Positions 54,437-63,749 of a stretch of 64,000 bases of DNA are shown here, piece after piece. How positions within the stretch are numbered: position 1 is the stretch's first letter; the number at the start of each line of letters is the position of its first letter. Under the pieces are notes generated by a model. That model ran no database searches, had not been told where the DNA came from, and saw only the letters and a program-made list of their open reading frames with translations. Location: the NCBI RefSeq assembly GCF_021028955.1, contig NZ_JAIWPE010000014.1:1-64000 (forward strand), written 5' to 3'. A program made the translations under genes and the position numbers. Origin of the DNA: Salipaludibacillus sp. CUR1. GTDB taxonomy: Bacteria; Bacillota; Bacilli; Bacillales; Salisediminibacteriaceae.

Positions 54437-54895
54437 ATGTATTCAGCCTATTATATTTTTCATATTGCAGGAGTTGCTGTTTGGATAGGTTCGTTTGCAG
54501 CATTTGGCTTTTTGCTGCGTTCGCTTATTAAGAACAACGAGTCACTTGAAAAGTATACTTTTGTTATCAGTCGGATTCGGCTATGGATAAATGGAGGAGT
54601 AATTCCGAGTGCACTAATCGTTCTTATTACAGGGGTTCTGATGATCTTGCAATTCAATAGAGAGAATCTTCCCTTTTATCTGATTTTCATGGAGCAGGCA
54701 GGTTCTTTAGTAATATTATTTACTATTATTGTGGTGTCCGTATACAGCAGAAAATTAAGAACAAAGCTTCAGGGCCTCCCGCTAAAAAAAGAGAAAACGT
54801 TGGAATCAGTTGGATTAATGTATACAAACTATTTATTTACTTCCGCTGCATTAGCTCTGCTGATTATTATGGTAGTGGGGATGAGATTAACGTAA
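54437..54895 (+). CDS. Four-segment membrane protein, CopD/DUF2269-like style
   Basis: 152 aa, AAAGGAAG before ATG 54437, 17 bp after the MMPL stop, so co-transcribed. Four membrane helices; FHIAGVAVWIGSFAAFG near the N-terminus resembles heme or copper-related four-helix membrane proteins. It may be a helper of the MMPL exporter. No firm family. Confidence 0.65.
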   Translation: MYSAYYIFHIAGVAVWIGSFAAFGFLLRSLIKNNESLEKYTFVISRIRLWINGGVIPSALIVLITGVLMILQFNRENLPFYLIFMEQAGSLVILFTIIVVSVYSRKLRTKLQGLPLKKEKTLESVGLMYTNYLFTSAALALLIIMVVGMRLT

Positions 54896-54939
54896 GAGTT
54901 GGTGCTGGCCCTGTGGCATGCTTACCCTCGGGCTGTGGA

Positions 54940-55246
54940 CGATTTTTGTCGAAAATTGTTATACGGTAGAGTTGAACGATTATACGGTAGAGTTTGAAGT
55001 TTATAACGTAGAGTTGAGCATTTATACGGTAGAGTCTCGCGATTATAACGTAGAGTTGGACAATTATACGGTAGAGTCACACGATTATGACATCGATTTC
55101 CGACTTTATACGTAAAGTCACACGATTAAAACGTCGATTTCCCCGATTATACGGTAAAGTCACACGATTATAACGCCGATTTCCCCGATTATACGGTAGA
55201 GTCACCATAATAAAACCTCCCAGGGCGCCCGTCCTTGGGAGGTTTT
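54940..55246. repeat. 21-bp-unit tandem repeat element, copy B
   Basis: Same parts and orientation as copy A: identical leader CGATTTTTGTCGAAAATTG (54940-54958), twelve units from 54959 (one is 20 bp), then CCATAATAAAA and a terminator with the same loop CAGGGCGCCCGTCCTTGG (55212-55246). In the second half, GTAGAGT units alternate with a variant TTATAACGCCGATTTCCCCGA class (19-20 bases shown), forming a 42-bp higher-order repeat. Positions 54918-55115 happen to be open on plus (YTVE repeats), not likely a gene. Confidence 0.9.
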
Positions 55247-55250
55247 CAGT

Positions 55251-56042
55251 TTAAAGCAGTGATTCTGCGCCGTCTATAAACATTTCAGTCCCGGTTATAT
55301 GGCTTGATGCATCAGAAGCGAGAAAGCATACGAGATCAGCGACTTGTTCCGGCTTACCTGACCGCTCTTCCAGAGGCTGGTTGCCTTCCGGGTATTCGAC
55401 AGGAATCTCAACTTTCTCCAGCTGGTCTTCCTTAGGGTGAGTGTTCTCGCCAATGTTAGTCTCGATAGCTCCCGGACAAATGACATTTACACGGATATTG
55501 TAGTTTGCCAGCTCGAGGGCAGCCATTTTTCCAAAAGCGACCTGAGCTGCTTTAGAACTGCTGTATGCTGACATACCGAAATTGGAATAAACCCGATTGC
55601 CGTTAATTGAACTCGTTAGTATAATGCTGCCGCCATTCTCTTTCATATGAGGAATCGCACATTTTACTGTTAAAAAGGTGCTTTTTAAGTTAGTTGAGAG
55701 AGTCTCGTCCCATTCCTCAGGTTTTAAATCTTCGATAGGGGCGACAGTTCCGTTAATCCCTGCGTTGGCATAGATAATATCGAGCTGATTAAATTCACTG
55801 GCTGCTTGATTAAATGCCTGCTCCAGCTCACTTGGATTGGAAACATCGGCTTCAGCAACGATTGCTTCGCTGCCTGATGACTCTATTTCTTCTTTTACTG
55901 CCAGTAAGTCGTCTTTTTTCAGATCAATCAGACAGACTTTCACACCCTGCTTTGCCAAATGCAGGGCTGCGGCTCTGCCCATTCCGGATCCGCCCCCTGT
56001 TACCACAGCAGCTTTTCCCCGTAAAGACGTGTACTGATCCAT
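55251..56042 (-). CDS. SDR oxidoreductase
   Basis: 263 aa, AGAGGAAG before ATG 56042. TGGGSGMGRAAALHLAKQG (cofactor), NAGINGTVAPIEDL, ILTSSINGNRVYSNFGMSAYSSSKAAQ (split: LTSSING, AYSSSKAAQ) with catalytic Ser, Tyr and Lys, and GTEMFIDGAESLL at the end. Classical SDR; the substrate is unknown. It is convergent with the MMPL unit and shares the copy B terminator, 5 bp from its stop. Confidence 0.87.
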   Translation of the reverse strand: MDQYTSLRGKAAVVTGGGSGMGRAAALHLAKQGVKVCLIDLKKDDLLAVKEEIESSGSEAIVAEADVSNPSELEQAFNQAASEFNQLDIIYANAGINGTVAPIEDLKPEEWDETLSTNLKSTFLTVKCAIPHMKENGGSIILTSSINGNRVYSNFGMSAYSSSKAAQVAFGKMAALELANYNIRVNVICPGAIETNIGENTHPKEDQLEKVEIPVEYPEGNQPLEERSGKPEQVADLVCFLASDASSHITGTEMFIDGAESLL

Positions 56043-56605
56043 AATATCTTCCTCTTTTCTTTATTGTTTAGTGGATAAAAATTTAAAATTTCCAGTTCAT
56101 TTTTTTATTCCTTAAGAGACTCAAATTGAAACCTTTTCCAGGGGGAGCGGAATAAAGGGAACAGAGAGTAGTGGAATGAGATGTCTCAATATATAAACGA
56201 CTAAGTATCTAAAATAAATTTTTTAAAATAGTAATTAAGAACCACTCCCTTAAGAAAGATAATATTCCAATATATTTAAAATAAAATTTGAAATCCTCTT
56301 GCCTTATGTGAGGAAAGAAGCCGATGTTATTTTAGCGTAAAAAATGATTTTTAAATATAAATTAGATAACATGCAATAAAAATATTTTAAAAAGTTAGTT
56401 ATTTTCAAAAATCTAAAATTTTCAGAAAACGAGTTTACTTAAATAAAAGATTATGGTAAATTGTCTAAAGATTAGAAAAATGATAGTGGCAGGGTGATAT
56501 TTTTAAAAAGTAAAAAACAAACCTAACAGAGGATATAGAACGCTTACAGAACAGATACAGTTATGTAAGCGCATACATTAGTGCGGAAAAAAGGCGGTGT
56601 TAAGA
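56043..56605. promoter_or_regulatory. Long AT-rich promoter region of the oligopeptide operon
   Basis: About 560 bp with no credible gene. An inverted repeat CGCTTAC (56541-56547) / GTAAGCG (56565-56571) lies about 35 bp before the first start and may be an operator. The rest is very AT-rich, with several T/A runs. Confidence 0.45.
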
Positions 56606-57589
56606 TTGTCGGTATTATTGGACGTGAAGAATCTGCAAACACATTTCATAAGTAAGAAACAGACAGTAAAAGCAGTGGACGGTATCGATATTTCTATTAA
56701 AAAAGGGGAAACGGTGGCACTCGTTGGGGAATCCGGTTCAGGGAAGAGTATGACGTCTCTTTCCATTATGCAGCTGGTTCCTTCTCCCGGCGGAGAAATA
56801 GTCGGGGGGGAAGTGAATTTTAACGGGAGGGACTTACTTAAACTGAAAGAAAAAGAGATGAGGAAAGTCCGGGGCAATGAAATTTCTATGATCTTTCAGG
56901 AACCTATGACTTCTTTAAATCCCGTACTGACTATCGGTGAGCAAATTACAGAAGTGCTCAGGTACCATAAAAAAATGAGCAAAGAGCAGGCTCGTCGAAG
57001 GGCAGTGGAACTGTTAAAACTCGTTGGATTCTCAAGAGCAGAGGAAATGCTTAAAGATTATCCGCACAGATTGTCCGGAGGGATGAGGCAGCGGGTAATG
57101 ATAGCGATGGCTATGAGCTGCGATCCCAAGCTATTAATTGCAGATGAACCGACCACAGCTTTGGATGTAACCATCCAGGCACAGATTCTTGAATTTATGA
57201 AGAATTTAACACACCAGTTTGAAACAGCGATTCTGCTCATTACTCATGATCTCGGGGTTGTTTCAGAAGTGGCTGACCATGTGGTCGTGATGTATGCCGG
57301 CCAGGTTGTAGAGACCTCAGATGTTGAGCGCTTGTTCGACGAGCCAAAGCATCCTTATACTCAAGGACTGTTGAACTCTATTCCAGCCATCGAAGGGGAA
57401 ATCGAGAGGCTTCAATCTATTAAAGGCAATGTCCCTCTTCCAGATGAAATGCCTGCAGGCTGCCGCTTTGCTCCCCGTTGTCCTAAAGTATTTGATAAAT
57501 GCCTGACTTCAAACCCGGAACTCATTCCGCAGGAACAAGGGCGTAAGGTAAGATGCTACCTGTACGAAGAAGGAGAGGATGCGGTATGA
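56606..57589 (+). CDS. Oligopeptide ABC transporter ATP-binding protein (OppD-like)
   Basis: 327 aa from TTG 56606, 6 bases after AAGGCGG (a GTG at 56597 is inside the site). Walker A GESGSGKSM, Q-loop FQEPMTSLNP, signature LSGGMRQRV, Walker B LLIADEPTTALDV and H-loop THD. The C-terminal oligopeptide-transporter extension has CRFAPRCP and a late Cys, as in Dpp/Opp ATPases (possible Fe-S cysteines). It overlaps the next gene by ATGA, so both ATPases are made together. Confidence 0.92.
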   Translation: MSVLLDVKNLQTHFISKKQTVKAVDGIDISIKKGETVALVGESGSGKSMTSLSIMQLVPSPGGEIVGGEVNFNGRDLLKLKEKEMRKVRGNEISMIFQEPMTSLNPVLTIGEQITEVLRYHKKMSKEQARRRAVELLKLVGFSRAEEMLKDYPHRLSGGMRQRVMIAMAMSCDPKLLIADEPTTALDVTIQAQILEFMKNLTHQFETAILLITHDLGVVSEVADHVVVMYAGQVVETSDVERLFDEPKHPYTQGLLNSIPAIEGEIERLQSIKGNVPLPDEMPAGCRFAPRCPKVFDKCLTSNPELIPQEQGRKVRCYLYEEGEDAV

Positions 57590-58620
57590 CACCAGAAATG
57601 AATACAGCAGTGAAATCAGGCAGGGCACAACAGGAAAAAACCTCTTCTGATGTGATTTTAGAGGTCAAAGATTTAAAGAAACATTTTCCCATAAAAACAG
57701 GGATCCTGCAGCGGACAACCGGTGTTATAAAAGCAGTAGACGGAGCGCATTTCTCTGTGAAACGCGGTGAAACCATCGGCATTGTAGGAGAGTCAGGGTG
57801 CGGTAAATCAACGACGGGCAGGACGATTATCCGGCTATATGAACCGACTGAAGGCAAAATTATCTATAAAGGCAATGATATCTCTCATCTTAAAGAAAAA
57901 GAGATGCGGAGTTCGATACGGCGTGACATACAAATGATCTTTCAGGATCCCTTCGCTTCACTTAATCCGAGGAAAACATTGGGCAGTATTTTGTATGAGC
58001 CTTTTAAAGTACATAACTTACATTCTGAAAAAGAACGCCAGGAGAAAATAGAATCTCTCTTGGAAATTGTCGGACTGGACGGCTCCTTTAAGAGCAGGTA
58101 TCCGCACGAATTCTCCGGCGGACAGCGGCAGAGAATTGGCATTGCCCGTGCACTGACGACCCAGCCGGAATTAATTATTGCTGATGAACCTGTATCAGCC
58201 CTGGATGTGTCGATCCAGGCTCAAATTATTAATCTTATGGAAGACTTGCAGGAAGAGTTCGGACTTACTTACGTGTTCATATCCCATGATCTGAGTGTGG
58301 TCAGGCATATCGCCGATACGGTAGGTGTTATGTATTTGGGGAATATGATGGAGCTTGCCCCTAAAGAAGACCTTTACCGGGAGCCTCTTCATCCCTATAC
58401 GCGGGCGCTTTTGTCTGCTGTACCGGTGCCCCGTCAAAAAGGAGTAAAAACAAGGGAGAAGGTCGTATTAAAAGGGGATTTACCAAGCCCTTCAAATCCC
58501 CCGTCAGGATGTGTCTTTCACACACGGTGCCCGGAGGCGATGGAAGAGTGCAAAAAAGTAGTGCCAGCTTTTGAGGAGAAGAAAAGCGGCCATTATGTTG
58601 CCTGCCACCTTTATAAATAA
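57586..58620 (+). CDS. Oligopeptide ABC transporter ATP-binding protein (OppF-like)
   Basis: 344 aa from ATG 57586, overlapping the stop of the OppD-like gene. Walker A GESGCGKST, Q-loop FQDPFASLNPR, signature FSGGQRQRIGIARAL, Walker B LIIADEPVSALDVS, H-loop SHD, and the C-terminal CVFHTRCP. KKHFPIKTGILQRT at the start is typical of the F subunit. It pairs with the OppD-like subunit. Confidence 0.92.
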   Translation: MTPEMNTAVKSGRAQQEKTSSDVILEVKDLKKHFPIKTGILQRTTGVIKAVDGAHFSVKRGETIGIVGESGCGKSTTGRTIIRLYEPTEGKIIYKGNDISHLKEKEMRSSIRRDIQMIFQDPFASLNPRKTLGSILYEPFKVHNLHSEKERQEKIESLLEIVGLDGSFKSRYPHEFSGGQRQRIGIARALTTQPELIIADEPVSALDVSIQAQIINLMEDLQEEFGLTYVFISHDLSVVRHIADTVGVMYLGNMMELAPKEDLYREPLHPYTRALLSAVPVPRQKGVKTREKVVLKGDLPSPSNPPSGCVFHTRCPEAMEECKKVVPAFEEKKSGHYVACHLYK

Positions 58621-58684
58621 TTTAAAATGAGCAATTTCCTTTTTTAAAAACTGCACCTGTTAAAGCCATAAATTTTTTCTTATT

Positions 58685-58907
58685 AGAATAAGCGTTCTGG
58701 TTCACCGGGCCTCCAGTGGGAAAGTTGAGGGGGACCCGGATGGGCGTTTACCCTGGGAGGTTCACAAACTGCCCTAATATAACTAAGGCATATACCGGCA
58801 GTTTAGGTAAATCAAATTCGTTCTAAATAGTGAAAGGAGGTGTCATGCACCTTTAATCGTAAGAAAATTCTTATAATTATTTTTAAAAAAAATAAGGAGG
58901 GGTTTAG
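58685..58907 (+). ncRNA. Structured leader before the peptide-binding protein gene
   Basis: Within the operon, the 287-bp gap before the binding-protein gene has an exact stem AAACTGCC/GGCAGTTT (58766-58773 and 58797-58804) and a direct repeat GGTTCAC (58699, 58759). At 58833 there is a perfect AAAGGAGGTG followed by a three-codon frame ATG CAC CTT TAA (58845-58856), whose bases fold as AGGTG/CACCT over the ribosome site. It may be a regulatory RNA region or a second promoter region. Not a known riboswitch that I recognise. Confidence 0.35.
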
Positions 58908-60623
58908 TTGAAAGTGAAAAAGAAAGTACTTGGTTTATCAACAGTCGTATTAGCTACGTCAATATTTGCGGTGGCCTGTGGCGGGGATGATAATCTTGAA
59001 GAAGCCATGCAGGAAGAGAGAAATGATGCTGAAGAAAATAATAACAATGCTGATGCTGGCGAAGAGGCTGATAACGACACTAACGAGAATGAGGGGAATG
59101 AGGAAGCCTCCGGTGAAGCACAGGATGGCGGAGATCTCACAATCGGGATTGTAAGTGACCCTGTTCAGTTCCTCCCGACCCACTCCTCCGATACGGCCAG
59201 TGGCGATATTGAAGATATTGTCTTCAACCAGCTTGTGAGAATTGATGAAGAGATTGAAATCCAGCCGGAACTTGCGGTGGATTGGGAAGAGTCTGAGGAT
59301 GGGCTTACTTATACGTTTGAAATTCATGAAGGTGTCACCTTCCACGATGGAGAACCTTTAACAGCCGATGATGTGGCATTTACTTTCAACATCTTTATCG
59401 ATGAAGATTACACAGGTCCTCGAGGCGGGTATTTCCGCGCCCTTGAAGAAGTGGAAGCTTTGGATGAAACGACTGTGGAATTCCGTTTAAGCGAGCCGGA
59501 TGCCCGTTTCCTTGGAAACCTGGGTTTCGGTATTATGCCTGAGCATATTTTAGGCGATGTGCCGGCAACAGAGCTTGAAGAACATGATTTCACGCGTGAC
59601 CCGGTCGGTTCCGGTCCGTTTGAGTTTGATACTTGGGAAGACGGGCAGTATGTCCAGTTAACTGCTTATGAGGATTACTGGGAAGGAGCGCCTCATTTAG
59701 ACCGCCTCACACTAAGCATCGTCGGTGACCAGAATGCGATGATGGCCCAGATTGAAGGCGGAGATATTGAAATGGGTGTGGTTCCTGCGACAGATTTCTC
59801 TACAGCTGAGAGATGGGACGAAGAAGGCCTGGTGACACTAAGCTCAACTTTAGGTTACCAGTACAACTATATGGGTTACAATACCCGTCTTGATATGTTC
59901 TCTGATAAGGAAACGCGTCAGGCACTGACTCACGCCATTGACCGCCAGACAATTATTGACCAGGTAGGCCAGGGACAGGGTGAAGTGGCTCACGGGCCGG
60001 TCAGTCCGTTAAGCTGGGCTTATCCGGATTCTATGCCTGAATTTGAATATGACCCTGACCTTGCCAGAGAGCTTCTTGAAGAAGCAGGCTGGGAAGAAGG
60101 CGGAGACGGTATCCTTGAGCGTGATGGCGAGCGGTTCTCCTTTACATTAAAAACGAACTCAGGTAACCAGATCCGGGAAGACATTGCTGTTATTATCCAG
60201 TCTATGCTGAATGAAGTAGGTGTGGAAGTGGATGTAGAGTATGTCGAGTGGGGGGCGTTCCTTGACCAGATCTACCCGCCGAACTGGGATTTCGATGCGA
60301 TTATCCTTGGATGGGCTTTAGGAACTGATCCTGATCCACGTGCAATCTGGCATACCGAAGAAATTGAACAAGGCCAGAACTATACAGGCTTCTCACGTGA
60401 TGACGTGGATGAGCTTATCGACGAGAACGTCTTAATTGTTGACCAGGATGAGCGTGCAGAAGCGCTTCACGAGATCTTTGAGATTATCGCTGAAGAGCAG
60501 CCGTACACATTCCTGTACTATCCTAATGATTTAGTGGCTATCCCTACTAATCTTGAAGGATTTATTCACCATCCGCGTCTATCATATTACAAGCCTCACG
60601 AGTGGTATTTCACCGCGGAATAG
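58908..60623 (+). CDS. Oligopeptide-binding lipoprotein (SBP family 5)
   Basis: 571 aa from TTG 58908 behind AAGGAGGGG. Signal peptide ending in FAVAC (lipobox Cys23), then a Glu/Asn/Asp-rich linker (about 25-70). Family 5 blocks: AVDWEESEDGLTYTFEIHEGVTFHDGEPLTADDV (split: LTYTFEIHEGVTFHDG, PLTADDVAFTF), PVGSGPFEF, and LELLEEAGW-like ARELLEEAGW. It captures peptides outside the membrane for the Opp-like permease. Extremely acidic, as in salt-adapted bacteria. Confidence 0.92.
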   Translation: MKVKKKVLGLSTVVLATSIFAVACGGDDNLEEAMQEERNDAEENNNNADAGEEADNDTNENEGNEEASGEAQDGGDLTIGIVSDPVQFLPTHSSDTASGDIEDIVFNQLVRIDEEIEIQPELAVDWEESEDGLTYTFEIHEGVTFHDGEPLTADDVAFTFNIFIDEDYTGPRGGYFRALEEVEALDETTVEFRLSEPDARFLGNLGFGIMPEHILGDVPATELEEHDFTRDPVGSGPFEFDTWEDGQYVQLTAYEDYWEGAPHLDRLTLSIVGDQNAMMAQIEGGDIEMGVVPATDFSTAERWDEEGLVTLSSTLGYQYNYMGYNTRLDMFSDKETRQALTHAIDRQTIIDQVGQGQGEVAHGPVSPLSWAYPDSMPEFEYDPDLARELLEEAGWEEGGDGILERDGERFSFTLKTNSGNQIREDIAVIIQSMLNEVGVEVDVEYVEWGAFLDQIYPPNWDFDAIILGWALGTDPDPRAIWHTEEIEQGQNYTGFSRDDVDELIDENVLIVDQDERAEALHEIFEIIAEEQPYTFLYYPNDLVAIPTNLEGFIHHPRLSYYKPHEWYFTAE

Positions 60624-60649
60624 GTTGATAGCCAACGTTTTTGAGTGAG

Positions 60650-60700
60650 CAGACCAGGTCCAGAGGAAGCTGATCGCGCTTTCCTTTGGACCGCGGTCTG
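60650..60700 (+). other. Strong stem-loop between binding-protein and permease genes
   Basis: CAGACC/GGTCTG, GGTCCA/TGGACC and AGGAAG/CTTTCCT stack into one long stem. No T run follows. Such structures often stabilise the upstream mRNA or partly stop transcription, giving more binding protein than permease. Confidence 0.6.
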
Positions 60701-60781
60701 TTGATGTACATAAGAAAATGATTGACGGCGCTCTTCTCTTTTACAAGGGTATAAAAGAAGAGACTGATAAGGAGGCTCCAC

Positions 60782-61732
60782 ATGCTTTCATACATCCTGC
60801 GGCGTATAATTATGGCTGTGCCAATTTTAATTGGTATATCTATCCTGACTTTTTCAGTGATGCACCTTGCACCTGGAAGTCCTACTTCTATGCTTCTGGC
60901 TCCGGATATAGGGCCGGAAGTGAGGATTGCTTTTGAAGAAAGATACGGGCTTAATGATCCCATCCCCGTTCAGTATGTGAAATGGATGGGGGCAATGATT
61001 CAGGGAGATATGGGTTATTCTCTCGTAAGGGTAGGTATGCCTGTCAGTGAAATGATCATGAACAGACTGCCTAACACGCTCATATTAATGGGTGCATCGA
61101 CCATTATTGCGATTGTTATTTCCATTCCATTAGGTATTATTTCTGCTAGAAGACAATACACGGTAACTGATTACAGTGTGACATTCGGTTCTTTTGTAGG
61201 GATTGCGACACCTAACTTCTGGATCGGCCTGCTGCTCATTATGTGGCTTTCCGTTAACCTGGGCTGGTTTCCATCCGGGGGTACACATACACTAAACGAG
61301 CCCTTCAGTATTCTTGACAGGCTTCATCATTTATTTCTTCCTGCTCTTGTTCTTGCTACAGCTGATATGGCCGGCTTAACGAGGTACAGCCGTTCGAGCA
61401 TGCTTGAAGTCATCAGGCAGGATTATATGCGGACAGCCAGAGCGAAAGGATTTACAGAGAATACGGTAATTTACAAGCATGGCCTTCGCAATGGACTGAT
61501 CCCCATTATTACAATTTTCGGGCTGATGCTTCCATCATTTTTCGCCGGTTCGGTCGTAGTAGAGCGGATTTTCGCCTGGCCGGGGATTGGGGACCTGTTA
61601 ATTACCTCAGTGTTCCAGCGTGATTATCCGGTGATTATGGGTATTACAATGATTTCTGCAGTCTTAGTGGTGCTCGGAAACCTGTTGGCGGACATTGCGT
61701 ATGCCATATTTGACCCGAGAATTGAGTATTAA
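60782..61732 (+). CDS. Oligopeptide ABC transporter permease (OppB-like)
   Basis: 316 aa, AAGGAGG before ATG 60782. Six membrane segments; N-terminal [19 protein letters not shown] and [17 protein letters not shown]-like region are typical of DppB/OppB. The EAA loop [26 protein letters not shown] docks the ATPase (split: [20 protein letters not shown]). It forms the channel with the OppC-like subunit. Confidence 0.92.
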   Translation: MLSYILRRIIMAVPILIGISILTFSVMHLAPGSPTSMLLAPDIGPEVRIAFEERYGLNDPIPVQYVKWMGAMIQGDMGYSLVRVGMPVSEMIMNRLPNTLILMGASTIIAIVISIPLGIISARRQYTVTDYSVTFGSFVGIATPNFWIGLLLIMWLSVNLGWFPSGGTHTLNEPFSILDRLHHLFLPALVLATADMAGLTRYSRSSMLEVIRQDYMRTARAKGFTENTVIYKHGLRNGLIPIITIFGLMLPSFFAGSVVVERIFAWPGIGDLLITSVFQRDYPVIMGITMISAVLVVLGNLLADIAYAIFDPRIEY

Positions 61733-61746
61733 GGAGGTGCGGTCAA

Positions 61747-62676
61747 ATGCAACAAGAACCAGTAAATATGCCATCATCGACGCCGCCGGAACCGGGGCCC
61801 AATGATCCAAAATTAAAAAAGAAACCTGACACATTAACTAAAATAATTCTTACTAAATTTTTCAGAAATAAACTGGCAGTCGCCGGTGGGATCGTTCTTT
61901 TTATTATTGTAACGATGGCCATCTTTGCTCCTTTGATTGCCCCTCAAAATCCAGGGGATGTTGAAATGGACCTGCTAAACCGTCTGGCACCTCCAAGTAC
62001 CGAATTTATTATGGGAACGGATGATTTCGGGCGGGATATATTCAGCCGGGTTCTCTACGGAGCGCAGGTATCATTATTAGTAGGTTTCCTCGCTATGCTG
62101 GGAGGAGCAATTATAGGAACGGTAATGGGATCGCTGGCCGGATATTTTGGCGGGCGGGTCGACGCTTTAATTATGCGTCTTGTAGACATTCTTATTTCTT
62201 TCCCGAACATTTTCCTGCTTATCCTGCTTATTGCCTTTTTCAGTCCGAGCGTAGGTTTGCTGATCGTTTTCCTGGCTTCTCTCGGGTGGATGAGTACAGC
62301 TCGTTTAGTACGGGGGGAGTTCTTGAGCTTAAGGCAAAGGGAGTATGTATTAGCAGCAAAAACGTTAGGAATGAAAACAAACAGAATTATCTTCCAGCAT
62401 ATTTTACCGAACGCCTTAGGGCCTATCATTGTAGCATCTACGTTAAGTGTCGGTAATTTGATCATTGTTGAATCAGTTCTCAGTTTCCTTGGTTTAGGGG
62501 TTCAGCCGCCTACGCCGAGCTGGGGAAATATGCTTCAGTCAGCCCAGAATTATACAATTATGAGAGATGCCTGGTGGTATCCGGTATTTCCGGGGCTGAT
62601 GATATTCATAACTGTCTTGTCGATTAACTTTGTCGGTGACGGGCTGAGGGATGCGTTTGATCCAAAAATGAGATAA
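61747..62676 (+). CDS. Oligopeptide ABC transporter permease (OppC-like)
   Basis: 309 aa, AAGGAGGTG before ATG 61747, 14 bp after the OppB-like gene. A Pro-rich cytoplasmic N-terminus (1-35) precedes six membrane segments. [26 protein letters not shown] and the EAA loop [26 protein letters not shown] identify DppC/OppC (shown in parts: [37 protein letters not shown]). Ends the operon D-F-A-B-C. Confidence 0.92.
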   Translation: MQQEPVNMPSSTPPEPGPNDPKLKKKPDTLTKIILTKFFRNKLAVAGGIVLFIIVTMAIFAPLIAPQNPGDVEMDLLNRLAPPSTEFIMGTDDFGRDIFSRVLYGAQVSLLVGFLAMLGGAIIGTVMGSLAGYFGGRVDALIMRLVDILISFPNIFLLILLIAFFSPSVGLLIVFLASLGWMSTARLVRGEFLSLRQREYVLAAKTLGMKTNRIIFQHILPNALGPIIVASTLSVGNLIIVESVLSFLGLGVQPPTPSWGNMLQSAQNYTIMRDAWWYPVFPGLMIFITVLSINFVGDGLRDAFDPKMR

Positions 62677-62764
62677 AGGGCTTTTTGGAACAAAGAATCC
62701 AGTAAAATTTCTAATTTAATTGGCAGCTGATGGATTCCCCTGGGCAAGTCTCCGCCTGGCGGCT

Positions 62765-62808
62765 AAAAAAGGCGTCCTGACAACCAGTCGTGTTGTTCGG
62801 ATGCCTTT
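62765..62808 (+). terminator. Terminator of the oligopeptide operon
   Basis: AAAAAAGGCGTCC and GGATGCCTTT pair, with GACAAC/GTTGTT extending the stem. Confidence 0.75.
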
Positions 62809-62972
62809 AACTATTCTGGGTTTTAGTCTCCTTTATTTGTCTGCTTTTTGTCCAAGCCTGGTTAAGACAATTTTAATGGGACAGCCGTTAGTTTTATAGA
62901 ATCGTCTTATAGACTTTTCAGATAAAAATGATAAAATAATCATTAGAGGTCGTACATAAAGAAGGGATTCGA

Positions 62973-63605
62973 ATGAAGCTTTGGTTTAAAAAAATATCAG
63001 CTGTTTTAATTACGCTGCTGACACTTGGAATGTACATACCGCCGACTTATCTTGATGCAAACGCTGAAGGGGAAAAAGACGATTCGTTTCCTGCAGATGA
63101 AGAACTGCAGGGCGTTGATTCTGCCTTTTCTGAAATAGAAGAAATTGAAAGCGATTTAGACGGAATAGAGGATGACGATAGTACTGACATTGACGTCAGT
63201 GATCATTATGTTCAGATGTTTACAGAGCAAGCCAGGGAGCAGACGTTTAACAAACTCGGCCCCCGTATTGCAAATAAAGTGGAAGATGACTTTATGATGG
63301 ATGTTTTTCCAAGCATGGAGGAAGTCATCAGTACGATCCTGGATGAGCTCGATGAAGACGAGTTTACCTACTTGGAAATAGAGGAACAGAAGGCCTCAGT
63401 TAAAGGTGAAAAGATTTTTAATATATATGATCACCAGGCTAAAGAAGATGTCGCGCGATTCCATGTCCGCAGGGACCTGAAGCCGAAAGACGGTTACTGG
63501 TTTAACTTTCATTATCACCTGAGAGATGATAACTTCGAGGAACACCATGATCTCGGTAATATTTACTGGGATAAAAATACACCGCCGAAATGGATGTCTT
63601 CATGA
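62973..63605 (+). CDS. ypjP: YpjP-family exported protein
   Basis: 210 aa, AGAAGGG before ATG 62973. Signal peptide (1-about 31, ending DANA). An acidic variable region (about 35-75) is followed by the conserved part: TFNKLGPRIANKVEDDF, EKIFNIYDHQAKEDVARFHVRRD (split: EKIFNIYDHQ, ARFHVRRD), GYWFNFHYH, and the end LGNIYWDKNTPPKWMSS, nearly identical to B. subtilis YpjP (GSIYWDRNTPPNWMS). Function unknown; cell-envelope or spore role possible. Confidence 0.9.
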   Translation: MKLWFKKISAVLITLLTLGMYIPPTYLDANAEGEKDDSFPADEELQGVDSAFSEIEEIESDLDGIEDDDSTDIDVSDHYVQMFTEQAREQTFNKLGPRIANKVEDDFMMDVFPSMEEVISTILDELDEDEFTYLEIEEQKASVKGEKIFNIYDHQAKEDVARFHVRRDLKPKDGYWFNFHYHLRDDNFEEHHDLGNIYWDKNTPPKWMSS

Positions 63606-63617
63606 AGAAGCAGATAT

Positions 63618-63651
63618 AAGAATGTGCAGCTTGGTGCACATTCTTTCTTTA
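63618..63651 (+). terminator. ypjP terminator
   Basis: AAGAATGTGCA pairs with TGCACATTCTT around a 6-base loop, followed by TCTTT. Confidence 0.85.
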
Positions 63652-63749
63652 TACCTTGGCTCTGTTAAGGTTTAACGTTGATCATGAAAAGCGGCGGGAC
63701 GCCAGCCGCACAGAAAACCGGGCAGACTGAAGGAACGGGGGGCTCTTCC

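Noticed and set aside
49524-55246. 21-bp arrays as CRISPR
   Set aside because: Conserved part is 14 bp and variable part only 7 bp; no 24-37-bp repeats, no spacer-length unique sequence and no cas genes.
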